NCBI GenBank assembly: GCA_030041495.1
Contig: JASHNT010000024.1
Span: 20,962 to 84,961 of the forward strand
Length of the DNA: 64,000 nt
Direction of reading: 5' to 3'
Origin: Bryobacteraceae bacterium
GTDB lineage: Bacteria; Acidobacteriota; Terriglobia; Bryobacterales; Bryobacteraceae
The position numbers were made by a program, and so were the translations under genes. Shown here piece by piece: positions 9,432 through 18,527 of the stretch (positions are counted from its first letter, which is position 1; each line of letters opens with the position of its first letter). The notes under the pieces were generated by a model. It saw only the letters and a program-made list of their open reading frames with translations. It did no database searches and had not been told where the DNA came from.

Positions 9432-9980
9432 TTACTTCACGACGGTCAAGCGCCACTCGATTACTTTGCCGCGCACGATGTAGCACAAATAGTATTCCCA
9501 CCAGCGGCGCAGACGCGGGAACGTGTTGATCAGCCACTCGAAGCCCAGAAGCCTCCACAGAGAGAGTAGCTTCACATGCACGGAATTCTCCGCGAATCGC
9601 GCGCGCGAATAATAACTGTACCCGCCGTGATCTTCGCCGAAGTAGCGGAGAGAGAAGCTGTTCAAGTGCCATCGATGCGTCGGGTCGCAGAAGGAGCTGA
9701 AGTCGGTGTAATGCGGCGTCACGATCAGCACCTCACCGCCGGCCCGGACAACGCGATGAAACTCCTCCATGGCACGGATCACGTCGGAGACGTGCTCGAT
9801 CACGTGAATCGCCCGCAGCGCGTCGAAGCAGGAATCGCGAAAGGGGTACGGAAACCGGTCGAGATCCGCGATGACGTCCGCGCGCGAGGCCGGATTGCGG
9901 TCGAGACCGACGGCGCCGGGCGTCTTATTGATGCCGCAGCCGACATCCAGCACCCGCGGTTTTTGCGCTGTGGCGCTCAC
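9432..9980 (-). CDS. class I SAM-dependent methyltransferase
   Basis: I place the start at the GTG at 9978-9980, overlapping the stop of the upstream phosphatase gene (GTGA), which yields 182 residues; a longer frame reaches 10037. Motif I is RVLDVGCGINKTPGAVGLD, followed by ADVIADLDRFPYPF (motif II region), HVIEHV and EFHRVVRAGGEVLIVTPHYTDF. This is the layout of class I methyltransferases such as those of surface-glycan and small-molecule pathways. The C-terminal WWEYYLCYIVRGKVIEWRL is hydrophobic and aromatic, perhaps a membrane-contacting or dimer part. The substrate is unknown. Confidence 0.85.
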   Translation of the reverse strand: MSATAQKPRVLDVGCGINKTPGAVGLDRNPASRADVIADLDRFPYPFRDSCFDALRAIHVIEHVSDVIRAMEEFHRVVRAGGEVLIVTPHYTDFSSFCDPTHRWHLNSFSLRYFGEDHGGYSYYSRARFAENSVHVKLLSLWRLLGFEWLINTFPRLRRWWEYYLCYIVRGKVIEWRLTVVK

Positions 9981-11950
9981 AGGCGCCGCGCGAGCAGGAG
10001 TGTCATATCGTCCTGCAGCTCCTCGCTCGCGGTCCACTGCCTGACGCTGTCCAGAACCAGAGCGATCAGATCCTCTTCGCGGCGATGTGCGTTGCGGGTC
10101 AGAAGCTCGATCAGCCGCGCCTCGCCGAACATCTCTCCATATTCGTTTTCGGGCTCAGTGACGCCGTCGGTATAGAAGACCAGAAGATCGCCGGGGCGGA
10201 GCTCGATGCGGCTTTCGCTGTATTGCGAAAAATCGAAAGCGCCAACAACAGTGCCGTTCACATCAAGCGGTTCTGCCCTGGCTTGTCCGCCGTCGGACCG
10301 GATCAACAGCGGCGAGAGATGTCCCGCGTTGGTGTAGGTGAAAGTGGAGGAGGATTCGTCGTAAATTCCGAGGAAAAACGTCGCGTATTTCTCGGCGGAA
10401 GTCATGGAGTAAAGCTGGCGATTGAGATTGGAGACCAGCCGCGAAGTCGAGAGGCCGGACCCGTGGTGGCCGCCTCCGCCAGCGAGGACCTCGACCGGTG
10501 CCTGCAACTGCACGCGCAGAGAGCTCTGGAGGGCGGCCATCAGCAAAGCCGCGGAGATCCCTTTGCCCGCAACATCGGCCACCGCCAACGCCACTTCGTC
10601 TTCGCCGACCATTTCGAAATCGTAGTAGTCGCCGGAGACAAGCCGCGCGGGCTGGCAGACGGCCTTGATGCGCAGCGTCCGCAATTCCGGAACCTGGCGT
10701 GGGAAAAGCTGATCCTGCACTTCCCGCGCGATTTCGATTTCCGATTCCAGCCGTTCCTTTTCCTTGGCTACCGCCAGCAGTTGCTGCAGGTGCTCCGTCA
10801 TGCGGTTGAAGGATTTGCTGAGCTCGGCGAGCTGGTCGTTGCCGGCGACGTGAATGCGGTGGGAAAAATCGCCCGCTATGACCAGTTGGGTACTTTCGTA
10901 CAGACGATGCACGGCGCCGGTGATGGTGCGCGCGAACCCAATGCCGATCACGAGGGAAATGATCTCGACAATCGCGAAGATGACCAGACCGGCGATCAAA
11001 TAAATCTCCAGCGTGTCCTGTGCCGGATCTTTGTGGCTGAAAATCTCGGAGAGAATCAAGGAGACGCGCGAGCGGACCGCGATCAGTAATTCTGCTCCGG
11101 TGTTTTGTCCGGGATGATCCCAATCGTCGGCGTTGAGGATGGCGTACCACAACAAGTCCCGATCAAAGCGGCCCAAGCCGCCCTGGGCGGCCGGCAGCGG
11201 CGCGCCGGCGGGAAGCCGGCTCACTTCTTGCGCTACGCCGGCGCGGTTGGAGAAATGTTCTTCGGCGATGTTGACTTGACCCAGCCGCGGGACCAACTGG
11301 GCCAGAAAGTCGGCCGTGATCGGCGCCATCACCGTGACGTCGCCGGCGCGGGTTTTGTCGTAGCTCCACAGATAAAATTTCCCGTCGCGCACCAGGACGC
11401 CGCGAGTCGGTTTCCAGCCGGGAAGGGGAGCCGGAATGGTCGCGCCTTCCGGATAACGCGTTTCCAGGTCGCCCTCGCGCAACAGGATCTCGATTCCCGG
11501 AAAACGGTCCGCATAGAATAAATCCAGCGATTTTTCCATGAGGAAGGGGCGCGTGGCGGGGTCGGTTCGCACCACGCTTTCCGTGAAGGACGAAAGCGTG
11601 TCAATGCGGCGGTCGAGCTGGCTGGTGACCATGTAGACCGCGAGCTGGCTGACCAACGCGCGGCCGCCGAGATACAGCAGCGCGGCGATCAATAAAATCG
11701 GCACCGCTGCGATGAACAGGTATGTGACCAGCAGGCGGTTGCGCAGGCTCCAGATCAACTGGCCGCGAAGGCGCCGTAGGATGCTGACGCACATCACGAC
11801 TCCGGAGATCAGCAGGGCGAGCAATGCCAGAGCCCGCGGCAACCCGTTGGGCGCGATCCAGCCGGAGACCAGATACAGCACCGCGAACACCAGGAAAGCC
11901 ACGCCGGAGCGGCCCAGCCAGGTCAGCAGCATGTGGAGGCGATGGAGCAC
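9977..11950 (-). CDS. membrane SpoIIE/RsbU-type serine phosphatase with HAMP domain
   Basis: The 657-residue protein has N-terminal membrane helices (about 13-31, 36-56 and 71-91), an extracytoplasmic sensor region to about residue 320, another membrane segment (IYLIAGLVIFAIVEIISLVIG), a HAMP segment (RLYESTQLVIAGDFSHRI), a short coiled coil (AVAKEKERLESEIEIAREVQDQLFP) and a PP2C/SpoIIE phosphatase domain with SGDYYDFEMVGEDEVALAVADVAGKG, NAGH and DLLVFYTDGVTE. Such phosphatases usually dephosphorylate an anti-sigma-factor antagonist and so switch on a stress regulon. No partner anti-sigma gene lies nearby. A LOG-family gene lies two bases upstream, so both may share a transcript. Confidence 0.92.
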   Translation of the reverse strand: MLHRLHMLLTWLGRSGVAFLVFAVLYLVSGWIAPNGLPRALALLALLISGVVMCVSILRRLRGQLIWSLRNRLLVTYLFIAAVPILLIAALLYLGGRALVSQLAVYMVTSQLDRRIDTLSSFTESVVRTDPATRPFLMEKSLDLFYADRFPGIEILLREGDLETRYPEGATIPAPLPGWKPTRGVLVRDGKFYLWSYDKTRAGDVTVMAPITADFLAQLVPRLGQVNIAEEHFSNRAGVAQEVSRLPAGAPLPAAQGGLGRFDRDLLWYAILNADDWDHPGQNTGAELLIAVRSRVSLILSEIFSHKDPAQDTLEIYLIAGLVIFAIVEIISLVIGIGFARTITGAVHRLYESTQLVIAGDFSHRIHVAGNDQLAELSKSFNRMTEHLQQLLAVAKEKERLESEIEIAREVQDQLFPRQVPELRTLRIKAVCQPARLVSGDYYDFEMVGEDEVALAVADVAGKGISAALLMAALQSSLRVQLQAPVEVLAGGGGHHGSGLSTSRLVSNLNRQLYSMTSAEKYATFFLGIYDESSSTFTYTNAGHLSPLLIRSDGGQARAEPLDVNGTVVGAFDFSQYSESRIELRPGDLLVFYTDGVTEPENEYGEMFGEARLIELLTRNAHRREEDLIALVLDSVRQWTASEELQDDMTLLLARRL

Positions 11951-11952
11951 GG

Positions 11953-12723
11953 TTAGATTCGCGACTTGGCGATGGCCGGGACTTCCTTTTCGGACTCGAG
12001 ATAGTACTTGGTGAGACCCTCTTCCAGGAGCCGGAAGGCGTCGTCCACATCGTCGGCGAACTGGAACAGATCAAGATCCTGCTCGGCGATCATGCCATGG
12101 CGCACCAGCGCCTCGAAATTTAAAACTTCCTTCCAAAACGAGGTTCCATACAACAGCACCACCATCTTCTTTTCGAGTTTCTGGGTTTGCACCAGGGTCA
12201 GGATCTCAGTGAGCTCATCCAAGGTGCCGAAGCCCCCAGGAAACACCACCAGAGCTTTCGCCAGGTAGGCGAACCAAAACTTGCGCATGAAGAAGTAGTG
12301 GAACTCGAAGAGGAGCTCCGGAGTGATGAACGGGTTGGGGCGCTGCTCGAAGGGCAAGCCGATGTTGAGCCCGATGGATTTGCCGCCGGCATCCTGTGCG
12401 CCGCGGTTGGCCGCTTCCATGATGCCGGGTCCGCCGCCGCTGCACACGACAAAACGGTGCGTGGCGTGGTTCAAGGCATTGGACCATTCGGTGAGGCGGC
12501 GGGCGAGCTCGCGGGCTTCGCGGTAATAGCGGCCGCTGGCGCTCGATTCGAAAGTGCGCGCGGAGCCGAAGAACACGATCGTATCGTGAATCTTTTCCTT
12601 GCGGAAATGGGACAGCGGATAAAGGTACTCGCTCAAGATCCGCAAGCCGCGAGCATCGGCCGTATCCATAAACTCCAGGTTTCGGTAAGCCAGGCGGCCA
12701 TCGGGATGCTGACGCTCATTCAT
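11953..12723 (-). CDS. LOG family / TIGR00730-like Rossmann-fold protein
   Basis: The chosen ATG (MNERQHPDGRLAYRN) overlaps the end of lpxD by eight bases and gives 256 residues. The two hallmark motifs are present: CSGGGPGIMEAANRGA and FPGGFGTLDELTEILT, the PGGxGTxxE nucleotide-binding and catalytic loop of LOG (cytokinin-riboside-monophosphate phosphoribohydrolase, formerly annotated lysine decarboxylase). Bacterial members cleave nucleoside 5'-monophosphates to base plus ribose 5-phosphate; the physiological substrate here is not known. Confidence 0.9.
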   Translation of the reverse strand: MNERQHPDGRLAYRNLEFMDTADARGLRILSEYLYPLSHFRKEKIHDTIVFFGSARTFESSASGRYYREARELARRLTEWSNALNHATHRFVVCSGGGPGIMEAANRGAQDAGGKSIGLNIGLPFEQRPNPFITPELLFEFHYFFMRKFWFAYLAKALVVFPGGFGTLDELTEILTLVQTQKLEKKMVVLLYGTSFWKEVLNFEALVRHGMIAEQDLDLFQFADDVDDAFRLLEEGLTKYYLESEKEVPAIAKSRI

Positions 12724-13753
12724 GGGGGTTCGGCTCTTTCTGTTCCAACACCGCGAGTCTATTTTCCAGGTTTCGCATAGTCCGCAAGATTTCGGGCAGT
12801 TTCGGGAACGCGGTGATGGCGCGCAGCCATTCCCGAGCCTCAAACGCCGGCGAGCCACTGATGACGCTTCCCGGCGGCACGTCATGGCCGACACCGCTCT
12901 GCGCGTAGACCACGGCGCCATCGTGAATCGTCAGATGGCCGGAGACGCCGACCTGTCCTGCCAGCAGGACGCTTTTGCCGAGTATGGTGGATCCGGCGAG
13001 ACCGGTCTGCGCGCAGATGATGTTGTCCTCGCCCACCACACAGCCGTGGCCGATCTGCACCAGACTGTCGATCTTGGCTCCCCTTTTCACCCGCGTTTCC
13101 CCGACCGAGGCGCGGTCGACCGAGGTGAGGGTTTGAATCTCCACATCGTCCTCGATCACCGTTACGCCGCTCTGAACGATTTTGGCATGAGTCCCGTCGG
13201 CGTGCTTGGCGAAGCCGTAGCCGTCGCCGCCGATGATCACGCCGTTTTGCAGGGTCACGCGGTTTCCGATGCGGCAATGCTCCCGCACCACCGCATGAGA
13301 ATGCGCGTAAAAGTCGTCGCCGATGCTCGAGCCTTCATAGATAACGACGTGCGAATGCAGCACGGCGTTATGGCCTATGACCACATTTTCACCAACTACC
13401 GTAAAAGGTCCGATGGAGGCGTTGTCGCCAAGGGACGCGGAGGGAGCCACCCAAGCCAGCGGATGAACCCCCGGTTTGGGCCGCGGAGGCTGATAAAACA
13501 TGGCGAGCGCGCGGGCGAAATCGAGATACGGATTGGAGGAGATCAACTGCGCGGCAGCCAGGCCCTCGACCGGCGCGGTCACCAGCACGGCTCCGGCGCG
13601 CGTGTGCTTGAGCTTGTGGGCGTACTTGGGGTTGGCCAGGAAGGTGAGCTCGGCGGGGCCCGCTTGCTCCATTCCCGCGACGCCGGTGATTTCGAGTGCA
13701 GGGTCACCCCTGAGCCCGCAGCCGAGCGCCGCGGCGAGTTCGGAAAGATTCAT
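12716..13753 (-). CDS. lpxD: UDP-3-O-acylglucosamine N-acyltransferase
   Basis: I choose the ATG at 13751-13753 because an AAAGGA ribosome binding site precedes it; the protein is then 345 residues. Residues 1-100 form the uridine-binding domain (MNLSELAAALGCGLRGDP, GPAELTFLANPKYAHKLK), then come about ten left-handed hexapeptide repeats (IGPFTVVGENVVIGHNAVLH; SLVQIGHGCVVGEDNIICAQ, with the likely catalytic His) and a C-terminal helix (LPEILRTMRNLENRLAVLE). LpxD adds the amide-linked hydroxy-fatty acid in lipid A synthesis at the inner-membrane face, showing a Gram-negative envelope. The usual neighbours lpxA, fabZ and bamA are not beside it. Confidence 0.95.
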   Translation of the reverse strand: MNLSELAAALGCGLRGDPALEITGVAGMEQAGPAELTFLANPKYAHKLKHTRAGAVLVTAPVEGLAAAQLISSNPYLDFARALAMFYQPPRPKPGVHPLAWVAPSASLGDNASIGPFTVVGENVVIGHNAVLHSHVVIYEGSSIGDDFYAHSHAVVREHCRIGNRVTLQNGVIIGGDGYGFAKHADGTHAKIVQSGVTVIEDDVEIQTLTSVDRASVGETRVKRGAKIDSLVQIGHGCVVGEDNIICAQTGLAGSTILGKSVLLAGQVGVSGHLTIHDGAVVYAQSGVGHDVPPGSVISGSPAFEAREWLRAITAFPKLPEILRTMRNLENRLAVLEQKEPNPHE

Positions 13754-13855
13754 TCCTTTAGGGTACGCCGGAGGCTCGCTCGAAGCGCGGGACAACGCTC
13801 GTCGGTTTCAACGCCGTGGCGGTTGCGCTATGTTGAGTGGGCAGGGGAGGCGGTT

Positions 13856-14383
13856 ATGGAAGCTCGGCGGCTGGGGCTCTTCGGCAGGGCAACTCTTATC
13901 GGATCGCTGAGTGTTCCGATTTTGCTGGCGCAAGTGCTGCCCGCGCCCAAGTCGCCCTCGCGGCAAATTCAGGCGTGGTCGAACTGGAAGCAGACGCTGG
14001 TGGAGAAGCTCGATCCTGTATCGGCGCAGCGTAGGTTCACCTGGGACGACCGGTTCGAGTACCGCTGGAAGCCAGAGTGGACCGGAGACGGCTACGCGTG
14101 CGTAGTGGAGATCCGGCCGGCGGGAGACGAGGACCAGCGGTATCAATTAGGCGAGGTCGACGTCTTGTACCAAGCTCCAAACCGGCAGTTCGCGGGGGCG
14201 GATACACCCTTGATCCGGCGTAAGCCGCAACTTCACAATTTCACGACCTCCAACGTGACCGTGGGCAACCGGCAAGAGCACGCGACTCTCAGCGCCGGGG
14301 ATTGCGGAGCGGTGGTGGCGGTCACGGCAGGGCATTTTTCCCCCGAGATTCCGATTCCGGTCCAAGTTAGCCCGCTGCAGTAA
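13856..14383 (+). CDS. exported hypothetical protein (175 aa)
   Basis: The start is an ATG preceded by a strong GGGGAGG site. The first 25 residues (MEARRLGLFGRATLIGSLSVPILLAQ) look like a signal peptide. The mature part is polar, with aromatic patches (WSNWKQTLVEKL, RFTWDDRFEYRWKPEW) and a beta-rich end (GNRQEHATLSAGDCGAVVAVTAGHF), and has only two Cys. I do not recognise the family. It stands alone between lpxD (divergent) and a TIGR03435 gene on the same strand 56 bases downstream. An envelope role is likely from the signal only. Confidence 0.6.
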   Translation: MEARRLGLFGRATLIGSLSVPILLAQVLPAPKSPSRQIQAWSNWKQTLVEKLDPVSAQRRFTWDDRFEYRWKPEWTGDGYACVVEIRPAGDEDQRYQLGEVDVLYQAPNRQFAGADTPLIRRKPQLHNFTTSNVTVGNRQEHATLSAGDCGAVVAVTAGHFSPEIPIPVQVSPLQ

Positions 14384-14439
14384 AACGATAAGGTTGCGCC
14401 GGCGCGTAACCGCGAGCCGATCCTCGCGTATTACCTGGT

Positions 14440-15165
14440 ATGAGAAGCATCCTCTTGTGCATCTCCGCTGCTCTGCTGGCGAGCGCCGCTTCCGGTCAGG
14501 AGTTCGAAGCCGTTTCGGTGAGGCCCAATAACTCCGGCTCCTACGATTCATACGGCCGGAGCGATCAAGGCTTGCTCAAAGACACCAATGTCACACTGCG
14601 GAGCCTGATCGTGACTGCTTACGCAATCAAGGACTACCAGTTGGAGGGTCCGGACTGGCTAGCAACCAAGCGTTTCGACGTCTCCGCGAAGTTCCCCGAA
14701 GCGCTTCCCAAGGACCGGGAAAAATACAACGCGGCTATGGGCACGATGATGAGCAAGATGCTGGAGGACCGCTTCAAGCTGGCGGTTCACCGCGGGCAGA
14801 AGACATTTTCCGTATACGGGCTGATGGTGGAAAAAGCGGGCATCAAGTTCAAGGAAGTGCCGCAGGGTCCTTCCCGCAGCGACAGCCACAATACTCAATA
14901 TGAAGGCCGTGCGATTTCAATGAGCCGCTTCTCCGAGTATCTATCGCGTCAAATGGACCGGCCGGTGCTGGACATGACGGATCTCAAGGGCTTCTACGAC
15001 CTGAACTTGCAGTGGTTCCCGGAGCCCAAGCCCGGCGAAACGCCGCAGGGTCCGGCTCTGCGCGAAGCGCTCCGGGAGCAACTAGGGCTGAAACTGGAGA
15101 ATCGCAAGGCGCAGATCGACATGGTAGTGGTGGACCACGTGGAAAAGAAGGCGAGTGAGGATTAG
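14440..15165 (+). CDS. TIGR03435 family protein
   Basis: The 241-residue protein has a signal peptide (ILLCISAALLASAASGQ) followed by the family opening EFEAVSVRPNNSG, the signature around LRSLIVTAYAIKDYQLEGPDWL, DRFKLAVHRGQKTFSVYGLMV, VLDMTDLKGFYDLNLQW and the C-terminal LGLKLENRKAQIDMVVVDHVEK. The family is exported, of unknown function and greatly expanded in Solibacter and relatives. This copy is complete. It is convergent with the Wzz-like gene, with only four bases between the stops. Confidence 0.9.
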   Translation: MRSILLCISAALLASAASGQEFEAVSVRPNNSGSYDSYGRSDQGLLKDTNVTLRSLIVTAYAIKDYQLEGPDWLATKRFDVSAKFPEALPKDREKYNAAMGTMMSKMLEDRFKLAVHRGQKTFSVYGLMVEKAGIKFKEVPQGPSRSDSHNTQYEGRAISMSRFSEYLSRQMDRPVLDMTDLKGFYDLNLQWFPEPKPGETPQGPALREALREQLGLKLENRKAQIDMVVVDHVEKKASED

Positions 15166-15169
15166 TCCA

Positions 15170-16864
15170 CTACGGTTGCTTCGGCGCGGCGCTGCTGGCA
15201 ACCTGGTCGATGCGTGTCAGGTGCAGCGCGAACGGAGTAACCTCGAACGGCATCTTCTCGCGGGGCGACAGAAGAGCCAACGGCTTGGTCTTTACCAGCT
15301 CGATCTTGTTGTTCCACGGGTTCAGCTTGACTCGCGAGCCCAGAGGCAATGCGGCGATCTGCTCGATTTTGTTCTCGTCGAGCTCCGGAGCCGAGGCGGC
15401 GAATTCTGCCAGCCGCGCGAGTGCGTCCGCGTTCGCCACCTGATTGCCGAGATTCGCGGCCAGCAGCCGAGGAAGCGAAGGCCCACGAGCGGCGAGAGCC
15501 TTCAGGAACAGGCCCGCGTTCGCGGTCTTCTGATACGGAGAGGCGCGCATGATCTCGATGGTCTTCTTCGCGGCCTCCTCCATCTCCTGCGGGGTGCGCT
15601 CGAAGCGGAAGCGCTGGAGCAGTTCGGCGTCACCGAGCATGGTCTGATTGTGGAATGCGTACTGAGTGGGAGTGGGATGGCCCAGGGCGATGTGCGATAG
15701 CTCCGCCGCGAGCACCAGGGCAAGGCTGGCCTCGTCAGGCAGCACGTCGATCAATCCGCGGCTGATGACGATGGTGTGGCCAATGGAGAAGGTCTCGATG
15801 GGCGTGGTCAGCAGCACCCGGCATTGCGCGTCGACGTTGAGCTTGGCCGAGACGATCAGATTGTTGACTACGGTATTGAGAACCGCGTCGACGGGACCGG
15901 CTGGCGCGAGCAAGCCTCCTTTTTCCAGGCGCTCCACCACGTTGTCTTCAGCCTGACGCTCCCAGGAACGCTCGCTTTCAAGCGGCGAGGAGTCCTGCGC
16001 GGCGGCCTCGTCCGTCACGCCGGACTGGCCGTCGACCAGGATGCTGGTCAGCTCGTCCAGCTTGTTTTGAGAGGCGGGGTTGTAATCCGAGTTCAACTGC
16101 AGCAGCCGCGTGGCCAGGATGTTGGTTTTCTCTTCGGGATTGATCACGCTCAGGTCGCGCTCGAACTTGGCCAGCGCCTGGCTGGAGCGCTCCATCTTGG
16201 CCTTCAGCTCTTCGAGCTGCCGCTCCATGAAGGCCGATACGCTGGCCGAGCTGCGCAGCCGGATTTCGTAGCTATGTTCCAGATAAGACTGCGCGATGGC
16301 GTTCGCAGCGTCGGCCGCCAGTTGCGGATCCTCCGAGCGGTAGCTGATTTGCAGCAGATAAGTATTAGGAGGCCGGGTCACCGTAAGACGCTTGAGCGTG
16401 ACCGGGGCTTCCAGGCCGCGCCCAGCGCCGTAAGCGGCCGACTGGTGCTCCGCCCGGCGCAAATGAAAGCGATCGTTGACCGGCCGCAGCACCGAGTCCG
16501 ATTCGACCAATTTGATCTGTGTGGCCAGAAACTGATCGGCGTCGTTCAAGGCCGTGCGCGCGGCCTCGTCGCCGACCACCCCCGGCGGCGTCTGCCGGTC
16601 GATATCCACGGTGGCGATGGATTCGAAGATCGGCGTCAGGCGCGCGGAGATGATCCAGGTGGCCGCGACCGAGGCGGCAACAAAGCCCGCGATGCGGAAG
16701 CGGTAGCGCTTCAAGATCCAGAGATACTGCGACAGCGGGATCTTCGCGGCTTCCGGCTCGTCGTCTCCCCAGGCAGTGCCCCAAGCTTCGTTGAACGGAG
16801 GCGCGGCGTAGGCCGGCAGCTTGCCCATCTCGATCACCGCGGGCACGTTTTCGTTGGGAACCAT
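15170..16864 (-). CDS. Wzz/GumC chain-length domain fused to a degenerate M48 metallopeptidase-like domain
   Basis: The 564-residue protein opens with a Wzz-type polysaccharide co-polymerase: cytosolic QYLWILKRYRFRIAG, a membrane helix at about 60-76, a periplasmic region (ESIATVDIDRQTPPG, coiled coil 205-240). Around residue 260 (base about 16084) the Wzz sequence breaks off and continues into a region like acidobacterial M48-type proteins (EDNVVERLEKGGLLAPAGPVDAVLN, TIGHTIVISRGLIDVLP-like block, then AELSHIALGH at 387-396). The zinc motif HExxH is AELSH, so the peptidase is probably inactive. The second Wzz membrane helix is missing. It is the last gene of the exopolysaccharide operon. A deletion fusing two ancestral genes is the simplest explanation. 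Confidence 0.8.
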   Translation of the reverse strand: MVPNENVPAVIEMGKLPAYAAPPFNEAWGTAWGDDEPEAAKIPLSQYLWILKRYRFRIAGFVAASVAATWIISARLTPIFESIATVDIDRQTPPGVVGDEAARTALNDADQFLATQIKLVESDSVLRPVNDRFHLRRAEHQSAAYGAGRGLEAPVTLKRLTVTRPPNTYLLQISYRSEDPQLAADAANAIAQSYLEHSYEIRLRSSASVSAFMERQLEELKAKMERSSQALAKFERDLSVINPEEKTNILATRLLQLNSDYNPASQNKLDELTSILVDGQSGVTDEAAAQDSSPLESERSWERQAEDNVVERLEKGGLLAPAGPVDAVLNTVVNNLIVSAKLNVDAQCRVLLTTPIETFSIGHTIVISRGLIDVLPDEASLALVLAAELSHIALGHPTPTQYAFHNQTMLGDAELLQRFRFERTPQEMEEAAKKTIEIMRASPYQKTANAGLFLKALAARGPSLPRLLAANLGNQVANADALARLAEFAASAPELDENKIEQIAALPLGSRVKLNPWNNKIELVKTKPLALLSPREKMPFEVTPFALHLTRIDQVASSAAPKQP

Positions 16865-16878
16865 ATGCGGGAATCCAC

Positions 16879-17847
16879 TTAGCGGTTGACGCTCAAAATC
16901 AACGCGCCCGAGGCCGTGCCGGCCACAAACGCCAGCGCCTTTTCGAGCGCGTTGGCGGTATTGCGCGCCACGCGGCTATCGGGAACGTAGAGGATGTCGT
17001 TGGGCGCCATCTCGACGTCCGGCGCTTTGCGGTCCATGATCCTGCGCAGCTCCACCAGAATCTCCTTGGACGGCGCAGCCGGCGACTCCTGCGAGTGGCG
17101 GTAAATGTAGGCTTGTTTCTGCGGATACGGCGCGAGCCCTTCGGCTAGAGCGATGGCTTTGAGCACCGTCACCGTGGTTCCGTCGCCCGCCGGAAACCCT
17201 CCCGGCTTGCGCACGTTTCCCACCACGAAGATGCGGCCGACTTGCGGCACGCGCACCTCTTCGCCGCCTGCCAGAGTGAGATTCAGCGCAGGATCCGCCG
17301 CGTCGATCAAACCTTTGACGGGAATGCGCGCGACCTGAGGAGCCTCGCCGGGATGCGAGCCGGGAGTGGTGACCAGAATCTCCCCGCCCGCATCCGCGCT
17401 GAGGCCCTGCGCGCGAGCTAAAGCTGCCAGTAACGTGATCGTTCCATAGGCCGGGAAAGTAAGAGGCTGCCGCACTGCGCCGACCACGCTGATGGGCCGG
17501 CTGTGATACTCCGCGATGGTCACCGTCACGGCCGGATCCACCAGGACGTGACCGGCGACCAGAGCCGCCGCGATGCGCTGCTCCACCTGGGCCGGCATTG
17601 TGCCGGCGACCGGCAGGGGATGGTCGAGCATGGGAAGCCGGATGGTCCCGTCCGAGGCAACGCGAAGGCTACGGGTCAGCTCCGGCGCTCCGTAAACGTT
17701 CACCGAGATCAGGTCCTCGGGTTCGAGGGGCCGCGCCGGCAAGTTGGCTCCTCCCGGATCGGGGGTGGACGGCAGAAGAGCCTGGGCCAGCACCGGGCCG
17801 GCACAGCCGAGGGCTAGGGTCAGCGCAACACTTCCGAGTCGGCTCAC
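16879..17847 (-). CDS. polysaccharide export protein, Wza-like with SLBB domains
   Basis: The GTG at 17845-17847 overlaps the stop of the antiterminator gene (GTGA) and begins a signal peptide (VALTLALGCAGPVLAQA); the product is 322 residues. The Poly_export domain follows (LEPEDLISVNVYGAPELTRSLRVASDGTI), then two SLBB-like domains (ISVVGAVRQPLTFPAYGTITLLAAL and IFVVGNVRKPGGFPAGDGTTVTVLKAI). The C-terminus (NALEKALAFVAGTASGALI) is hydrophobic. Wza-type proteins form the outer-membrane exit for capsular or exopolysaccharide and contact Wzz, whose gene lies 14 bases downstream. Confidence 0.92.
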   Translation of the reverse strand: MSRLGSVALTLALGCAGPVLAQALLPSTPDPGGANLPARPLEPEDLISVNVYGAPELTRSLRVASDGTIRLPMLDHPLPVAGTMPAQVEQRIAAALVAGHVLVDPAVTVTIAEYHSRPISVVGAVRQPLTFPAYGTITLLAALARAQGLSADAGGEILVTTPGSHPGEAPQVARIPVKGLIDAADPALNLTLAGGEEVRVPQVGRIFVVGNVRKPGGFPAGDGTTVTVLKAIALAEGLAPYPQKQAYIYRHSQESPAAPSKEILVELRRIMDRKAPDVEMAPNDILYVPDSRVARNTANALEKALAFVAGTASGALILSVNR

Positions 17848-18437
17848 GGGAAAACCTGCCACTGGCGAAGCGGAGAAATGATTTCGGAGGCAACCTCGAT
17901 CGCCAGCGAACGCTGTAACAGCTCGATCGAAATCACCAGCCGCAAGGAATCTTTCTGTTCGAGCAAAGTACCCTCTACTCCTCGCAAAGGCCCGCAGTCG
18001 ATACGCACGCGCTCTCCGGCCTTGGGATACGGCCACGGCCCAACCGGAAGTTTGGAGGCCAGCGCGGCGCGAACGCTGTCGATTTCCGCGGGTGCGACCG
18101 GCGCCGGAAATCCTCCGAAGCCCACAATTCGGGCCACACCCGGGATGCGCAGCACGCGCACCCGCTCCCGCGCCGCAAAGCGCCCGAAAACGTAGCCGGG
18201 AAATAGCGGCGCATCCAACTCCTTCAAGCGGTCTGACCAGCGCCGCCGCGCCCGGTACAGAGGCAGAAACGGCTCCACGCCGCTGGCGCTCAGCGCGCCT
18301 TCCACGCTGCGCTCATGCTGATGCTTTACCGTGAGCGCAAACCAGCACGGCTCGGCCGATCCGGCGTCACTTCCGGAGCCGGCGGCGTCATTTGTAGATA
18401 ACTCGCGTGCGCATAGCTCACGCACTGTGGGTCCCAT
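17844..18437 (-). CDS. NusG/RfaH-like transcription antiterminator (UpxY type)
   Basis: The 197-residue protein has an NGN domain starting at about residue 30 (PCWFALTVKHQHERSVEGAL, EPFLPLYRARRRWSDRLKEL, PLFPGYVFGRF) and a KOW-containing C-terminal domain (AGERVRIDCGPLRGVEGTLLEQK). This is the pattern of specialised NusG paralogues that load on RNA polymerase to allow read-through of long polysaccharide operons. Its position at the head of the Wza and Wzz genes, coupled by a GTGA overlap, supports that job. Confidence 0.9.
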   Translation of the reverse strand: MGPTVRELCARELSTNDAAGSGSDAGSAEPCWFALTVKHQHERSVEGALSASGVEPFLPLYRARRRWSDRLKELDAPLFPGYVFGRFAARERVRVLRIPGVARIVGFGGFPAPVAPAEIDSVRAALASKLPVGPWPYPKAGERVRIDCGPLRGVEGTLLEQKDSLRLVISIELLQRSLAIEVASEIISPLRQWQVFP

Positions 18438-18527
18438 GGGTCCTCTTTGAGGAATTGCTTCCGAATAGATTTGTGGAGAACGGACCGGATTTGTCTCAGA
18501 CTTAAGTCTGGTGCTCAGGAGGGAGCT

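Noticed and set aside
12722..13855. Upstream extension of the exported hypothetical at 13856 across lpxD
   Set aside because: That part is antisense to lpxD; the ATG at 13856 has a strong ribosome binding site and a signal peptide.
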